This document shows positions 1 through 7,449 of a DNA stretch of 64,000 nucleotides, in pieces. Position numbers and translations under genes: made by a program. Position 1 is the first letter of the stretch; the number at the start of each line of letters is the position of its first letter. The DNA is from Bacteroidota bacterium. GTDB taxonomy: Bacteria; Bacteroidota; Bacteroidia; Flavobacteriales; Weeksellaceae. The notes under the pieces are model-generated. The model had not been told where the DNA came from. It searched no databases and worked only from the letters and a program-made list of their open reading frames with translations. The stretch spans positions 1 through 64,000 of the forward strand of contig JAEWIE010000042.1 in assembly GCA_023387375.1 (NCBI GenBank). The letters run 5' to 3'.

Positions 1-2
1 AG

Positions 3-272
3 ATTCCAGAAAATAAAGAGTCCCATTTTGACTTAATCTATAGAAATGTGAGGTTAGAAACGTCTTATGAGTGCATACTGGATATTGCGGTTCAGTACAA
101 AGAAGAGAAAAGAAAGGAGAACCCTGATATTTCATTTGTTCCCATCGTAGTAGAAGTGGGAGATTGTAGCTCGAAAAAAGGATGGGTAGAAATTGATTGT
201 ACAGGAAAGAAATTCAAATGTGATCGAAAATATCCCAAATTAGATGCGCCTATGGATTTTGAAATCCTCTAA
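3..272 (+). CDS. C-terminal end of an unknown protein (cut by window start)
   Basis: The frame is open from the left edge, so this is the 3' end of a gene that begins outside the window; 89 residues plus a stop are visible. A GTG at 48 opens the same frame but need not be the start. The visible part has a charged stretch (KEEKRKE) and then a cysteine-containing tail with two short lysine/glycine-rich turns (SSKKGW, TGKKFKCD). No membrane segment or known motif is seen and I do not recognise the family. It converges on the minus-strand gene that follows, with a 13-base gap. Confidence 0.55.
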   Translation: MPENKESHFDLIYRNVRLETSYECILDIAVQYKEEKRKENPDISFVPIVVEVGDCSSKKGWVEIDCTGKKFKCDRKYPKLDAPMDFEIL

Positions 273-285
273 AACGTAGAGAAGG

Positions 286-741
286 TTAGTCAACCACCTC
301 AATACCGCTGGCAACGATTCGGATTTGCGTAGAATCGCTGGTTTGGGCATCTTTCATACGCTTTCTTTGCTCGGCAATTCCTTCTAGCAGGACCTTTTTG
401 CCCCGAATATCTTTAGGAACAAAAAAGCCATAGTCTTTCATTTGGACCAAGAATTTTTCGTTTTGAGGCGTATTAATCACAATCCAGCATCCTTTGTTTT
501 CACAAACTTGGGTGACTTCACCCTCGAGGGTGACTTTTTTGCTGGACTTTTCCTCCACTACTTTCTTTTGAATGGACTCCAAGGATTCCGAAGGATTAGA
601 GGAAACTACTTTTTCACCAAAAGTTTGGCCTTTTAGTACGGTTTTGGAAGGGTTTGGTGGGGGTGAACCTGTCTTTTGAGCTAGTACAAAAGTACTAAGG
701 CTCAAGAATAAAAGGATTAGTATGTTTTCATTAATTTTCAT
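286..741 (-). CDS. DUF4920 family exported protein
   Basis: A 151-residue protein with a signal peptide (about residues 1-21, cut near VLA-Q), a proline/serine-rich linker, then a small domain with the DUF4920 hallmark GEVTQVCENKGCW around residues 74-86. It therefore has two cysteines five residues apart (C80, C85). The family is common in Bacteroidota and has no established function; the fold suggests an OB-like periplasmic domain, and the cysteine pair could bind metal or form a disulfide (inference). A TAnnTTTG -7 box lies 8 bases upstream of the ATG, suggesting a very short leader. It is transcribed alone, divergent from the permease gene. Confidence 0.8.
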   Translation of the reverse strand: MKINENILILLFLSLSTFVLAQKTGSPPPNPSKTVLKGQTFGEKVVSSNPSESLESIQKKVVEEKSSKKVTLEGEVTQVCENKGCWIVINTPQNEKFLVQMKDYGFFVPKDIRGKKVLLEGIAEQRKRMKDAQTSDSTQIRIVASGIEVVD

Positions 742-748
742 GGTGGGG

Positions 749-756
749 CAAAAATA
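749..756 (-). promoter_or_regulatory. -7 promoter box of the DUF4920 gene
   Basis: On the minus strand this reads TATTTTTG, a perfect match to the Bacteroidota -7 consensus TAnnTTTG, 8 bases before the ATG. No clear TTG -33 element at the usual spacing is seen. Confidence 0.4.
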
Positions 757-827
757 GTTAAATTTTTATAAGTCTCCATGCCCGTTTTTTTAATTATTTG
801 ATATATTTACCACCTTAAACTAATTTT

Positions 828-2237
828 ATGAAAAAAGAATTAAGGTTGTGGGACGGAATCATGCTCGTCATGGGCTCTATGATCGGGAGTGGAATTTTCA
901 TCGTCAGTTCCGATATGATGAGAAATCTGGGTTCCGGCTATTGGCTTTTAGCCGTCTGGGTAATTACGGGGATTATGACCGTGGCAGCGGCGATCTCCTA
1001 TGGAGAGCTTTCCTCCATGTTTCCAAAAGCAGGAGGGCAGTATACCTACATGACAGAAACCTTTGGCAAAAGGACTGGATTTCTGTACGGATGGGGGCTC
1101 TTTACCGTGATACAAACAGGGACTATTGCAGCTGTGGCCATGGCCTTTGGAAAATTTACTGCGTATTTAGTTCCTGCCTTAAATAATTCAGATCCCCTCT
1201 TTCAAAGTGGAACCTTCCGCATTACCTATGTGCAAATCTTAGCTATCTTCGTTATTTTGTTTCTTACCTATATCAATACACGAGGCGTAAAAAACGGAAA
1301 ACTATTGCAAAATGTGTTTACCACTAGTAAGATTTTAGCCTTAGTGGGCATCATTATTTTTGGGCTTCTCCTTATCAAGAACTCCCATTGGACTGCGAAC
1401 CTAAGTATGGGGTGGAATGCGTTTCAGAACTTGGGAGAGCAGGTGGGGAACGACTTACTTCCTACGAGCTGGAAACCCATTAGTGGAATGGCCCTTATGG
1501 GCGCCGTCGCTGCTGCTATGGTAGGTTCAGTCTTTAGTTCGGTCGCATGGGAGAACGTAACGTTTATGTCAGGGGAAATGAAAAACCCAAAGGTGAATAC
1601 CGTTCGCTCGATGGTGATTGGAACCAGTGCTGTCATGGTGCTTTATTTGCTTGTGAATTTCGTCTACCTAAATGCATTAGACCGCGATGGAATGGCCTTT
1701 GCGGATAAGAATAGACCTGCTGTTGCGGTGGCGGAAGTTATGTTGGGAACGGGCGGAACTATAGTGATGGCTCTTTTAGTGATGATTTCAACTTTTGGCT
1801 GTATTAACGGACTCGTACTAGCCGGAGCACGTGTGTATCAATCCATGGCAAAAGATGGTCTTTTCTTTAAGTCCGCAAAAGAGAACAACCGCTTTGATGT
1901 ACCGGGAAAATCTTTGTGGATGCAAGGAGCTTGGGCGTCTGTCCTTGCCCTCTCAGGACAGTACGGAGATCTTCTCGATATGATTTCGTTTGTTATCGTA
2001 CTGTTCTATATGATTACGGTCTTTGGGGTTATTTACCTACGCTATAAAAAACCAGAACTTCCACGTCCTTACAAAGCCTGGCTATATCCTGTGACACCGA
2101 TCCTTTACCTTTTGATTGGATCTGCGTTCTGTATCCTCTTAATTCTTTATAAGCCGCAATACACATGGCCTGGATTTTTACTTATCCTAGCGGGTCTTCC
2201 TGTGTATTATTTTGTGAATCGAAAAAAATCTAAATAA
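828..2237 (+). CDS. APC-superfamily amino acid permease
   Basis: A 469-residue inner-membrane protein with about 12 hydrophobic helices. The first helix carries the APC signature (GSMIGSGIF, about residues 16-24), where the unwound helix binds the amino acid carboxyl and amino groups, followed by the family's conserved SYGELSSMFPKAGGQYTY segment. It is expected to take up amino acids by proton or antiport coupling; the substrate cannot be told from sequence. Length is normal. It is monocistronic: hairpins follow the stop, and the next gene begins about 190 bases on. A near-consensus TATATTTA box lies at 802-809, 18 bases before the ATG. Confidence 0.9.
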   Translation: MKKELRLWDGIMLVMGSMIGSGIFIVSSDMMRNLGSGYWLLAVWVITGIMTVAAAISYGELSSMFPKAGGQYTYMTETFGKRTGFLYGWGLFTVIQTGTIAAVAMAFGKFTAYLVPALNNSDPLFQSGTFRITYVQILAIFVILFLTYINTRGVKNGKLLQNVFTTSKILALVGIIIFGLLLIKNSHWTANLSMGWNAFQNLGEQVGNDLLPTSWKPISGMALMGAVAAAMVGSVFSSVAWENVTFMSGEMKNPKVNTVRSMVIGTSAVMVLYLLVNFVYLNALDRDGMAFADKNRPAVAVAEVMLGTGGTIVMALLVMISTFGCINGLVLAGARVYQSMAKDGLFFKSAKENNRFDVPGKSLWMQGAWASVLALSGQYGDLLDMISFVIVLFYMITVFGVIYLRYKKPELPRPYKAWLYPVTPILYLLIGSAFCILLILYKPQYTWPGFLLILAGLPVYYFVNRKKSK

Positions 2238-2294
2238 GGACTTTTCTACGTTTAGAAGATTTCTATCGAAAGTAAAGGACCCTGACAGAAATAC

Positions 2295-2347
2295 AAAGGA
2301 GTAATCCTTTTTAAAAGCCTTATGAGCTACCGCTTTAAGGCTTTTTT
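2295..2347 (+). terminator. Tandem hairpins ending the permease gene
   Basis: Two hairpins in series: AAAGGA/TCCTTT (2295-2310, GTAA loop) followed by TT, and AAAAGCCTTA/TAAGGCTTTT (2313-2345, 13-base loop) followed by Ts. The second lies across a possible in-frame ATG at 2322, which argues that menB does not begin there. Confidence 0.75.
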
Positions 2348-2426
2348 CTTTTTCTTAGCTCTATTGGGTGGATTTCTTCTTTTAAATTGGTCTTCTTTTG
2401 CCTATTTTTACCAAAAATTTATCGAC

Positions 2427-3263
2427 ATGACAAATTGGAAAACTGTGAAGGAGTTTGAGGACATAACGTATAAGAAAAGCGGGGGTGTAGCTCGCATCGC
2501 TTTTAACCGACCAGAAGTGCGCAATGCCTTCCGTCCCAAAACAACTTCGGAGCTTTATGAGGCCTTTTTTGATGCCTCAGAAGACCCCTCAATTGGAGTC
2601 GTTCTTCTGACGGGAGAAGGTCCAAGTCCTAAGGATGGAGGCCATGCTTTCTGCAGTGGTGGGGATCAAAAAGCCAGAGGCCAAAAAGGCTATGTAGGAG
2701 AAGACGGTAGACACCGACTCAATATTTTAGAAGTACAAAGACTTATCCGCTTTATGCCTAAAGTGGTCATCGCTGTGGTGAACGGCTGGGCTGTAGGAGG
2801 AGGACACTCTCTGCACGTAGTTTGTGATTTAACGCTTGCGAGTGAAGAGCATGCTATCTTTAAACAAACGGATGCGGATGTGACTAGTTTTGATGGAGGA
2901 TACGGCTCTGCGTATCTAGCGAAGATGGTAGGTCAGAAGAAAGCCAGAGAAATCTTTTTCCTTGGACGCAATTACAGTGCGCAGGATGCCTTTGAAATGG
3001 GAATGGTGAATAAAGTAGTTCCTCATGCAGAGCTTGAACCTACGGCCTATGAGTGGGCTCAAGAAATTTTAGGAAAATCCCCAATGTCAATTCGTATGCT
3101 TAAGTTCGCAATGAACCTAACGGACGATGGAATGGTGGGCCAGCAAGTATTTGCGGGGGAAGCCACCCGTCTAGCTTACATGACCGATGAAGCGAAAGAG
3201 GGTAGAAATGCTTTTTTAGAAAAGAGAGATCCCGACTTTGGAGAAAACCAATGGATTTCTTAA
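2427..3263 (+). CDS. menB: 1,4-dihydroxy-2-naphthoyl-CoA synthase
   Basis: A 278-residue crotonase-fold enzyme that closes the second ring of the naphthoquinone head group (o-succinylbenzoyl-CoA to DHNA-CoA) in menaquinone synthesis. MenB hallmarks are visible: AFCSGGDQ for the oxyanion hole near residue 80, the glycine-rich VNGWAVGGGHSLH segment, the QTDADVTSFDGGYGS active-site stretch, and the C-terminal KRDPDFGENQW common to MenB. The start is placed at the ATG at 2427, which gives the usual family length; the same frame stays open to 2322 but that part encodes a hydrophobic stretch beginning inside a terminator. menA follows after 31 bases, so the two are probably cotranscribed. Confidence 0.95.
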   Translation: MTNWKTVKEFEDITYKKSGGVARIAFNRPEVRNAFRPKTTSELYEAFFDASEDPSIGVVLLTGEGPSPKDGGHAFCSGGDQKARGQKGYVGEDGRHRLNILEVQRLIRFMPKVVIAVVNGWAVGGGHSLHVVCDLTLASEEHAIFKQTDADVTSFDGGYGSAYLAKMVGQKKAREIFFLGRNYSAQDAFEMGMVNKVVPHAELEPTAYEWAQEILGKSPMSIRMLKFAMNLTDDGMVGQQVFAGEATRLAYMTDEAKEGRNAFLEKRDPDFGENQWIS

Positions 3264-3294
3264 AAAAGAACTTAGTTAAGTAGAAACTATAAGA

Positions 3295-4227
3295 ATGACA
3301 GATTGGATTAAAGCCGCACGTCTAAGAACACTTCCTTTGTCGGTGAGTGGAATTATCGTGGGCTCGTTTATCGCCAAATGGCGTTTGGAAGAAAGAGGGG
3401 AGTTTTGGGATTGGACGCTATTTGCACTCGCCCTACTTGTGACTCTTCTATATCAGATACTATCGAATTTTGCCAACGATTATGGCGATGGGATTAAAGG
3501 AACCGATGCGCTTCGCTCTTCAAAAGCAGAAGCGAGAGCAGTAGGTTCCGGAAAGATCACAGCTGCCCAAATGAAAAAAGCAGTGGTGGTTTTGGCTGTG
3601 GTATCGCTTTTGGCGACGCTCGCTTTATTATACCAAGCTTTTTTGCGGTATGGACTTACAAATGAGTTTTATATTTTCATGGGTCTAGGTGTGGCCTCCA
3701 TACTTGCTGCGATTGGCTATACGGTAGGGAAGAAGCCCTACGGCTACCTTGGTCTTGGTGATTTGATGGTCTTTTTGTTTTTTGGTCTTTTGGCGGTGAT
3801 GGGAAGTTATTTTCTTTTCACCAAAACCTTTGACTATGATGTACTCGTACCTGCATCGGCCATTGGCCTACTTGCCACGGGCGTACTCAATCTAAATAAC
3901 ATGCGGGATTTTGAGAGTGACAAAGCCTCGGGAAAAAAGACCTTTGCTCAGAAGATTGGCTATCGCTATGCCATGGTTTATGAGATGGTTTTATTGCAAC
4001 TCCCTATCATTCTTATTTTGGTGTTTTTGATGATCAATCAATTCCACGAAAAAGGACAATATTACGCTTTTATTGTCATGATAATGCTCTTTCCAATGGC
4101 AGCGCTACGTAGACGAATTTTGCAAACTAAATCGCCAGAAGAACTCGATCCCTTTTTAAGACAACTGGGAATACAGACCCTGACGGTAAGTATTCTTCTG
4201 GCTGCAGGAATAAGCTTTTTTAATTAA
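3295..4227 (+). CDS. menA: 1,4-dihydroxy-2-naphthoate polyprenyltransferase
   Basis: A 310-residue UbiA-superfamily prenyltransferase with about nine membrane helices. The first aspartate-rich motif (NDYGDGIKGTD, about residues 61-71) binds the magnesium-diphosphate of the polyprenyl donor; the second lies in NLNNMRDFESDKASGKKTFA. It attaches the isoprenoid tail to DHNA, giving demethylmenaquinone. The N-terminal IKAARLRTLPLS is typical of MenA. It is directly downstream of menB, making a two-gene menaquinone operon, with a metallo-hydrolase gene 55 bases further on. Confidence 0.93.
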   Translation: MTDWIKAARLRTLPLSVSGIIVGSFIAKWRLEERGEFWDWTLFALALLVTLLYQILSNFANDYGDGIKGTDALRSSKAEARAVGSGKITAAQMKKAVVVLAVVSLLATLALLYQAFLRYGLTNEFYIFMGLGVASILAAIGYTVGKKPYGYLGLGDLMVFLFFGLLAVMGSYFLFTKTFDYDVLVPASAIGLLATGVLNLNNMRDFESDKASGKKTFAQKIGYRYAMVYEMVLLQLPIILILVFLMINQFHEKGQYYAFIVMIMLFPMAALRRRILQTKSPEELDPFLRQLGIQTLTVSILLAAGISFFN

Positions 4228-4282
4228 TACTTGAACTTACGTCCTTATTTTAGAATAGGGGAGTAAATTAAAAATATATGCA

Positions 4283-4963
4283 ATGAAAATACAATTTTTA
4301 GGACAAAACTGCTTTTTGTTTACCTACAAAAATCAGGTGATTTTAAGCGATCCTTTTTATTCTATACAAGAGAATCTCTCTGGCTTTAAGCTTGAGAATC
4401 AAAAAATCGATTACATTTTAATTACCCATGCGCATGGCGACCATATCGCAGATGTGGAGAAGGTCTTGGAGGCTTATCCAGAAGCTGTGGTCATCGGACA
4501 ACCTGAAATCTGCGCCTATTTTAAAAGCAAGAAGCAAATTGACATTAATTTGGGCGGTTCTGCAAAGCTGCAGGATCTAAAAATTACGATGCTTCCTGCG
4601 CAGCATACGAGCTCATTTCCGGACGGATCTTATGGGGGAGTACCGTGTGGGTATATGTTCCGATACGAAGGCAAAAACCTATATTTTGCAGGCGATACAG
4701 GCGTGATGGCCGATATGGCTATCTTCCCAAAACAGTTTGGAGACATTACGGCAGCTATTCTTCCGATTGGATCGCATTATACCATGTGTGCAAACAAAGC
4801 TAGTTTTGCAGCTTCGGAGCTGTTAAATACGCCGCTTGTGATTGGCTGTCATTTTGATACGTTTGACGCGATTAAAATTAACCATGACTCGGCTCAGGCT
4901 AGCTTCAAAGAAAAAGGAGTGGAATTAATTCTGCCTAAACTAGGGGAAAGTGTTGAATTATAG
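4283..4963 (+). CDS. Metallo-beta-lactamase-fold hydrolase (UPF0173 type)
   Basis: A 226-residue soluble protein with the MBL-fold zinc motif HAHGDHIAD (about residues 49-57), further histidines in PAQHTSSFP and GCHFDTFD, and an acidic ligand in FAGDTGVM. It fits the small UPF0173 metal-dependent hydrolase family; the natural substrate is unknown. It follows menA on the same strand and may belong to that transcript, but the 55-base gap leaves this open. Its stop is only 12 bases from the 3' end of the oppositely oriented SRP RNA. Confidence 0.88.
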   Translation: MKIQFLGQNCFLFTYKNQVILSDPFYSIQENLSGFKLENQKIDYILITHAHGDHIADVEKVLEAYPEAVVIGQPEICAYFKSKKQIDINLGGSAKLQDLKITMLPAQHTSSFPDGSYGGVPCGYMFRYEGKNLYFAGDTGVMADMAIFPKQFGDITAAILPIGSHYTMCANKASFAASELLNTPLVIGCHFDTFDAIKINHDSAQASFKEKGVELILPKLGESVEL

Positions 4964-4974
4964 GCATAAAAAAA

Positions 4975-5069
4975 CGGCAAGCGATCTACATCACACCGCT
5001 ACAACCGATTACCATTGCTGCGTTCCCGCCCTGGAGGATTCTCAGGAGCTGGTTGTGTAGGACTTGCCG
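4975..5069 (-). ncRNA. ffs: Signal recognition particle RNA (small bacterial type)
   Basis: On the minus strand the roughly 95-base RNA starts and ends with complementary CGGCAAG / CTTGCCG arms, and carries the SRP core at its tip: a GCG-GGAA-CGC tetraloop hairpin beside the asymmetric loop made by CAGG and GCAGCAA, where Ffh (domain IV site) binds. A TATCTTTG box lies five bases before the 5' end, and a run of seven Ts follows the 3' arm, giving a complete transcription unit. It guides inner-membrane proteins to the translocon with Ffh and FtsY. Confidence 0.93.
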
Positions 5070-5073
5070 AGTG

Positions 5074-5081
5074 CAAAGATA
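5074..5081 (-). promoter_or_regulatory. -7 promoter box of the SRP RNA gene
   Basis: Reads TATCTTTG on the minus strand, followed by CACTC and then the first stem of the SRP RNA. Because the RNA end is fixed by its stem, this anchors the expected start point about 5 bases after the box and supports the TAnnTTTG calls elsewhere in the window. Confidence 0.75.
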
Positions 5082-5144
5082 AGGCAATTATTTAAAATTC
5101 AAAATAACGATTCAAATTTATTAATAAATTCTTTTACTTACTAT

Positions 5145-5726
5145 ATGTTCAAAAACGTTTATATCACTGGATTCATGCTCTTTATCGTGGTCATGATCGT
5201 GTTCTTTATCACCAATATATTTTTTCGGGATATCAATTACTACCGAACTTCGATCACCCTTAGTGCTTTTTTCCTCCCGTTTGTCTTTGCGTTAGGGGCC
5301 TTTTTCTCCGTGACAACCTTTGTGAAGAATTCAGAAAAGGTGAGTTTCAAAGAGGCCTATGGAAGAGCCTTTATGCCGATGTTCGTCGGAGGACTGCTTT
5401 CTATTACCTCCATTTTTGTGTATTTAAATTATGTGGACAAAGAGAGCAAGGATCTTTTAAATTACCAATATATTGAGAGTTTTGAACGTGCCCTTGAACA
5501 GGAGTATTACAAAGGACAAAATGTCTTTAAACCCGAGAGTGAAGAAATGAAAGACATTGAAAAGAAGTACGTTCAAGGCAAGCAGCGTATTGAAAACAAG
5601 AAACAGGTGGGCGAAGACATGTTTTCTTTTAAATACTTCGGGTATGTTTTCGCCGGTTACTGCGCCTTTTTCCTTATCTTTTCTTTATTTTTTGGATCTT
5701 TTTTCAGAACGAGAACTATTGCGTAA
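5145..5726 (+). CDS. DUF4199 family membrane protein
   Basis: A 193-residue integral membrane protein: helices at about residues 6-24, 34-57 and 75-95, then a charged soluble segment with a Glu/Lys-rich helix (about 105-160), and a last helix at about 168-188. This is the DUF4199 arrangement; function is unknown. The start is set at 5145 because the longer frame (from 5064) would begin inside the SRP RNA and its promoter. It is followed after 28 bases by a family 2 glycosyltransferase, a neighbour I associate with this family in Flavobacteriia, suggesting an envelope role (inference). Confidence 0.85.
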   Translation: MFKNVYITGFMLFIVVMIVFFITNIFFRDINYYRTSITLSAFFLPFVFALGAFFSVTTFVKNSEKVSFKEAYGRAFMPMFVGGLLSITSIFVYLNYVDKESKDLLNYQYIESFERALEQEYYKGQNVFKPESEEMKDIEKKYVQGKQRIENKKQVGEDMFSFKYFGYVFAGYCAFFLIFSLFFGSFFRTRTIA

Positions 5727-5754
5727 ATTTGCGTAAGTCGTGTTTTAAAATCGA

Positions 5755-6729
5755 ATGTTAAATTCTAAATCGTATCGTTTGAATCTCTCTCTCGTAATTC
5801 CGCTACTCAATGAAGAAGGTTCCCTAGAGGAACTCTTTACACGGATCGACAAGGTTTGCCGCGCTGAAAATCTAAGCTATGAACTCTGGTTTGTAGACGA
5901 TGGAAGTACAGATCTTTCGTGGAGCATCATTGAAAATATTAAAATTCAAAACCCTCAGGTGCACGCCATTCGTTTTTCTAAAAACTATGGAAAATCGCAG
6001 GCTTTGCATGCGGCTTTTCAAAGAGTGGAAGGGGATGTAGTGATCACTATGGATGCGGATTTGCAAGATTTCCCCGAGGAGATTCCTGAACTCTACCGAA
6101 TGATCGTCGAAGAAGGATACGATATTGTATCGGGCTGGAAGAAAAAGCGTTTTGATAACGTGATGACGAAGAATCTTCCTTCCAAACTTTTCAATGCGGC
6201 GGCAAGAAAAGTATCAGGCGTATCACTGCACGATTTTAATTGCGGCTTAAAAGCGTATCGAAAAAAGGTAGTAAAAACCATTGATGTGCATGGCGATATG
6301 CATAGATACATTCCGGTATTAGCCGCCAATGCGGGATTTCGGAATATCACGGAAAAACCCGTGCAGCACCAAGCTCGCCCTTACGGCGTCTCTAAATTTG
6401 GGACAGAACGATTTATTCGAGGCTTTTTAGACTTAATAACGCTATGGTTTATGAGTCGATTTGGCGCTAGACCGATGCACTTTTTCGGAGCCTTAGGAAC
6501 TTTAATGTTTGTCGTAGGATTCCTTAGCGCTTTAGGACTAGGTATCTCCAAACTAATTGATGTATCGAAGGGAATTTACGGAAGTTTAATTGCCCAAAAT
6601 CCATGGTTTTATATTTCCCTTACGATGATGACTTTAGGAACCCTTCTTTTTATTGGAGGTTTCTTAGGAGAGCTTTTGATTCGTACCAATCGAGTACAGG
6701 AAAATTATCATATTGAAGATGTAATCTAA
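5755..6729 (+). CDS. Family 2 glycosyltransferase, polyprenol-phosphate type
   Basis: A 324-residue enzyme with an N-terminal GT-A domain: SLVIPLLNEEGSL opens the nucleotide-binding fold, VDDGSTD and the DxD-like MDADLQDFPEE (about residues 100-110) bind the sugar nucleotide and metal, and NCGLKAYRK matches the acceptor region of DPM1/ArnC-like enzymes. Two C-terminal membrane helices (about 240-260 and 282-305) anchor it. It probably moves a sugar from a nucleotide donor to undecaprenyl phosphate for envelope glycans. The lipoprotein gene that follows starts two bases after its stop, so the two are cotranscribed. Confidence 0.9.
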   Translation: MLNSKSYRLNLSLVIPLLNEEGSLEELFTRIDKVCRAENLSYELWFVDDGSTDLSWSIIENIKIQNPQVHAIRFSKNYGKSQALHAAFQRVEGDVVITMDADLQDFPEEIPELYRMIVEEGYDIVSGWKKKRFDNVMTKNLPSKLFNAAARKVSGVSLHDFNCGLKAYRKKVVKTIDVHGDMHRYIPVLAANAGFRNITEKPVQHQARPYGVSKFGTERFIRGFLDLITLWFMSRFGARPMHFFGALGTLMFVVGFLSALGLGISKLIDVSKGIYGSLIAQNPWFYISLTMMTLGTLLFIGGFLGELLIRTNRVQENYHIEDVI

Positions 6730-6731
6730 AA

Positions 6732-7436
6732 ATGAAAAGAATTCCATTTTATTTGATCCTACTGCTTCTTGTAAGTGCATGTGGAGAAGTTTCGCCAAAA
6801 GGCGATTTGCAAACCAAAGAAGTTCCTATTGAAAGTTTTAAAACGCTAGAATTGGATGGGAAATTTCGGGTATTTTTTGTTCGTAATACCACGAATCAGG
6901 TTTTTATTGAAACCTATGGGAACTTTATTAAAAACTTAGACATTAGTCAAAAGAACCAAACGCTTTCGATTAAAGAGAAAAGAGAGACAAAAGGGGGAGA
7001 CTTTTACAATGTCACCATTTATTCCTCTTCCGTGCCTTCGAGTATTGAAGTAGGAGATCAGGTGGAGCTTTCTATTTCAGGCGCAATTCAGGGGGAATCC
7101 CTAGCACTTAAATTGAAGGATGAAGCGAAATTTATTGGCGCCCTAGAACTTTCTAAAGCCTCTGTGAATATGAGCAGTTCGGCGAGAGCCAATTTCTCAG
7201 GTTCTTCGAAAACGGCGCAAATAAAGATTCAAGATACCGCCCACATTATTGCCCCTTATTGGCACGTGGGTAGCCTAAAGCTAGAGGCTCAAAACGGCCC
7301 TTATGTGGAGGTGAACGCAGTGGATACTTTGAAAGGAGAAATTAAGAACACAACAAAGCTTTTGTATTACAATTCGCCCGTCACAATCCTTAAGAAAGGT
7401 TCGGGCGTTAACGTAGAGCAAAAGCCGTTAAATTAA
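6732..7436 (+). CDS. DUF2807-type (GIN domain) lipoprotein
   Basis: A 234-residue protein with a lipobox at its N-terminus (LLLVSAC, Cys about 17), so it is expected to be a lipoprotein. The rest is rich in short beta strands with repeated VxLxxxAxxxGxL-like units, as in the GIN/DUF2807 right-handed beta-helix domain found in Bacteroidota surface proteins. Molecular function is unknown. It is tightly packed between the glycosyltransferase and the phosphosugar mutase (13-base gap), implying one transcript. Confidence 0.8.
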   Translation: MKRIPFYLILLLLVSACGEVSPKGDLQTKEVPIESFKTLELDGKFRVFFVRNTTNQVFIETYGNFIKNLDISQKNQTLSIKEKRETKGGDFYNVTIYSSSVPSSIEVGDQVELSISGAIQGESLALKLKDEAKFIGALELSKASVNMSSSARANFSGSSKTAQIKIQDTAHIIAPYWHVGSLKLEAQNGPYVEVNAVDTLKGEIKNTTKLLYYNSPVTILKKGSGVNVEQKPLN

Positions 7437-7449
7437 AAAACCAAGTGAT

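Noticed and set aside
2322..2426. N-terminal hydrophobic extension of MenB
   Set aside because: It begins inside a terminator hairpin and exceeds the family length; MenB is soluble. ATG 2427 fits.
5064..5144. Longer DUF4199 reading frame
   Set aside because: It starts within the SRP RNA and crosses its promoter; ATG 5145 begins the conserved protein.
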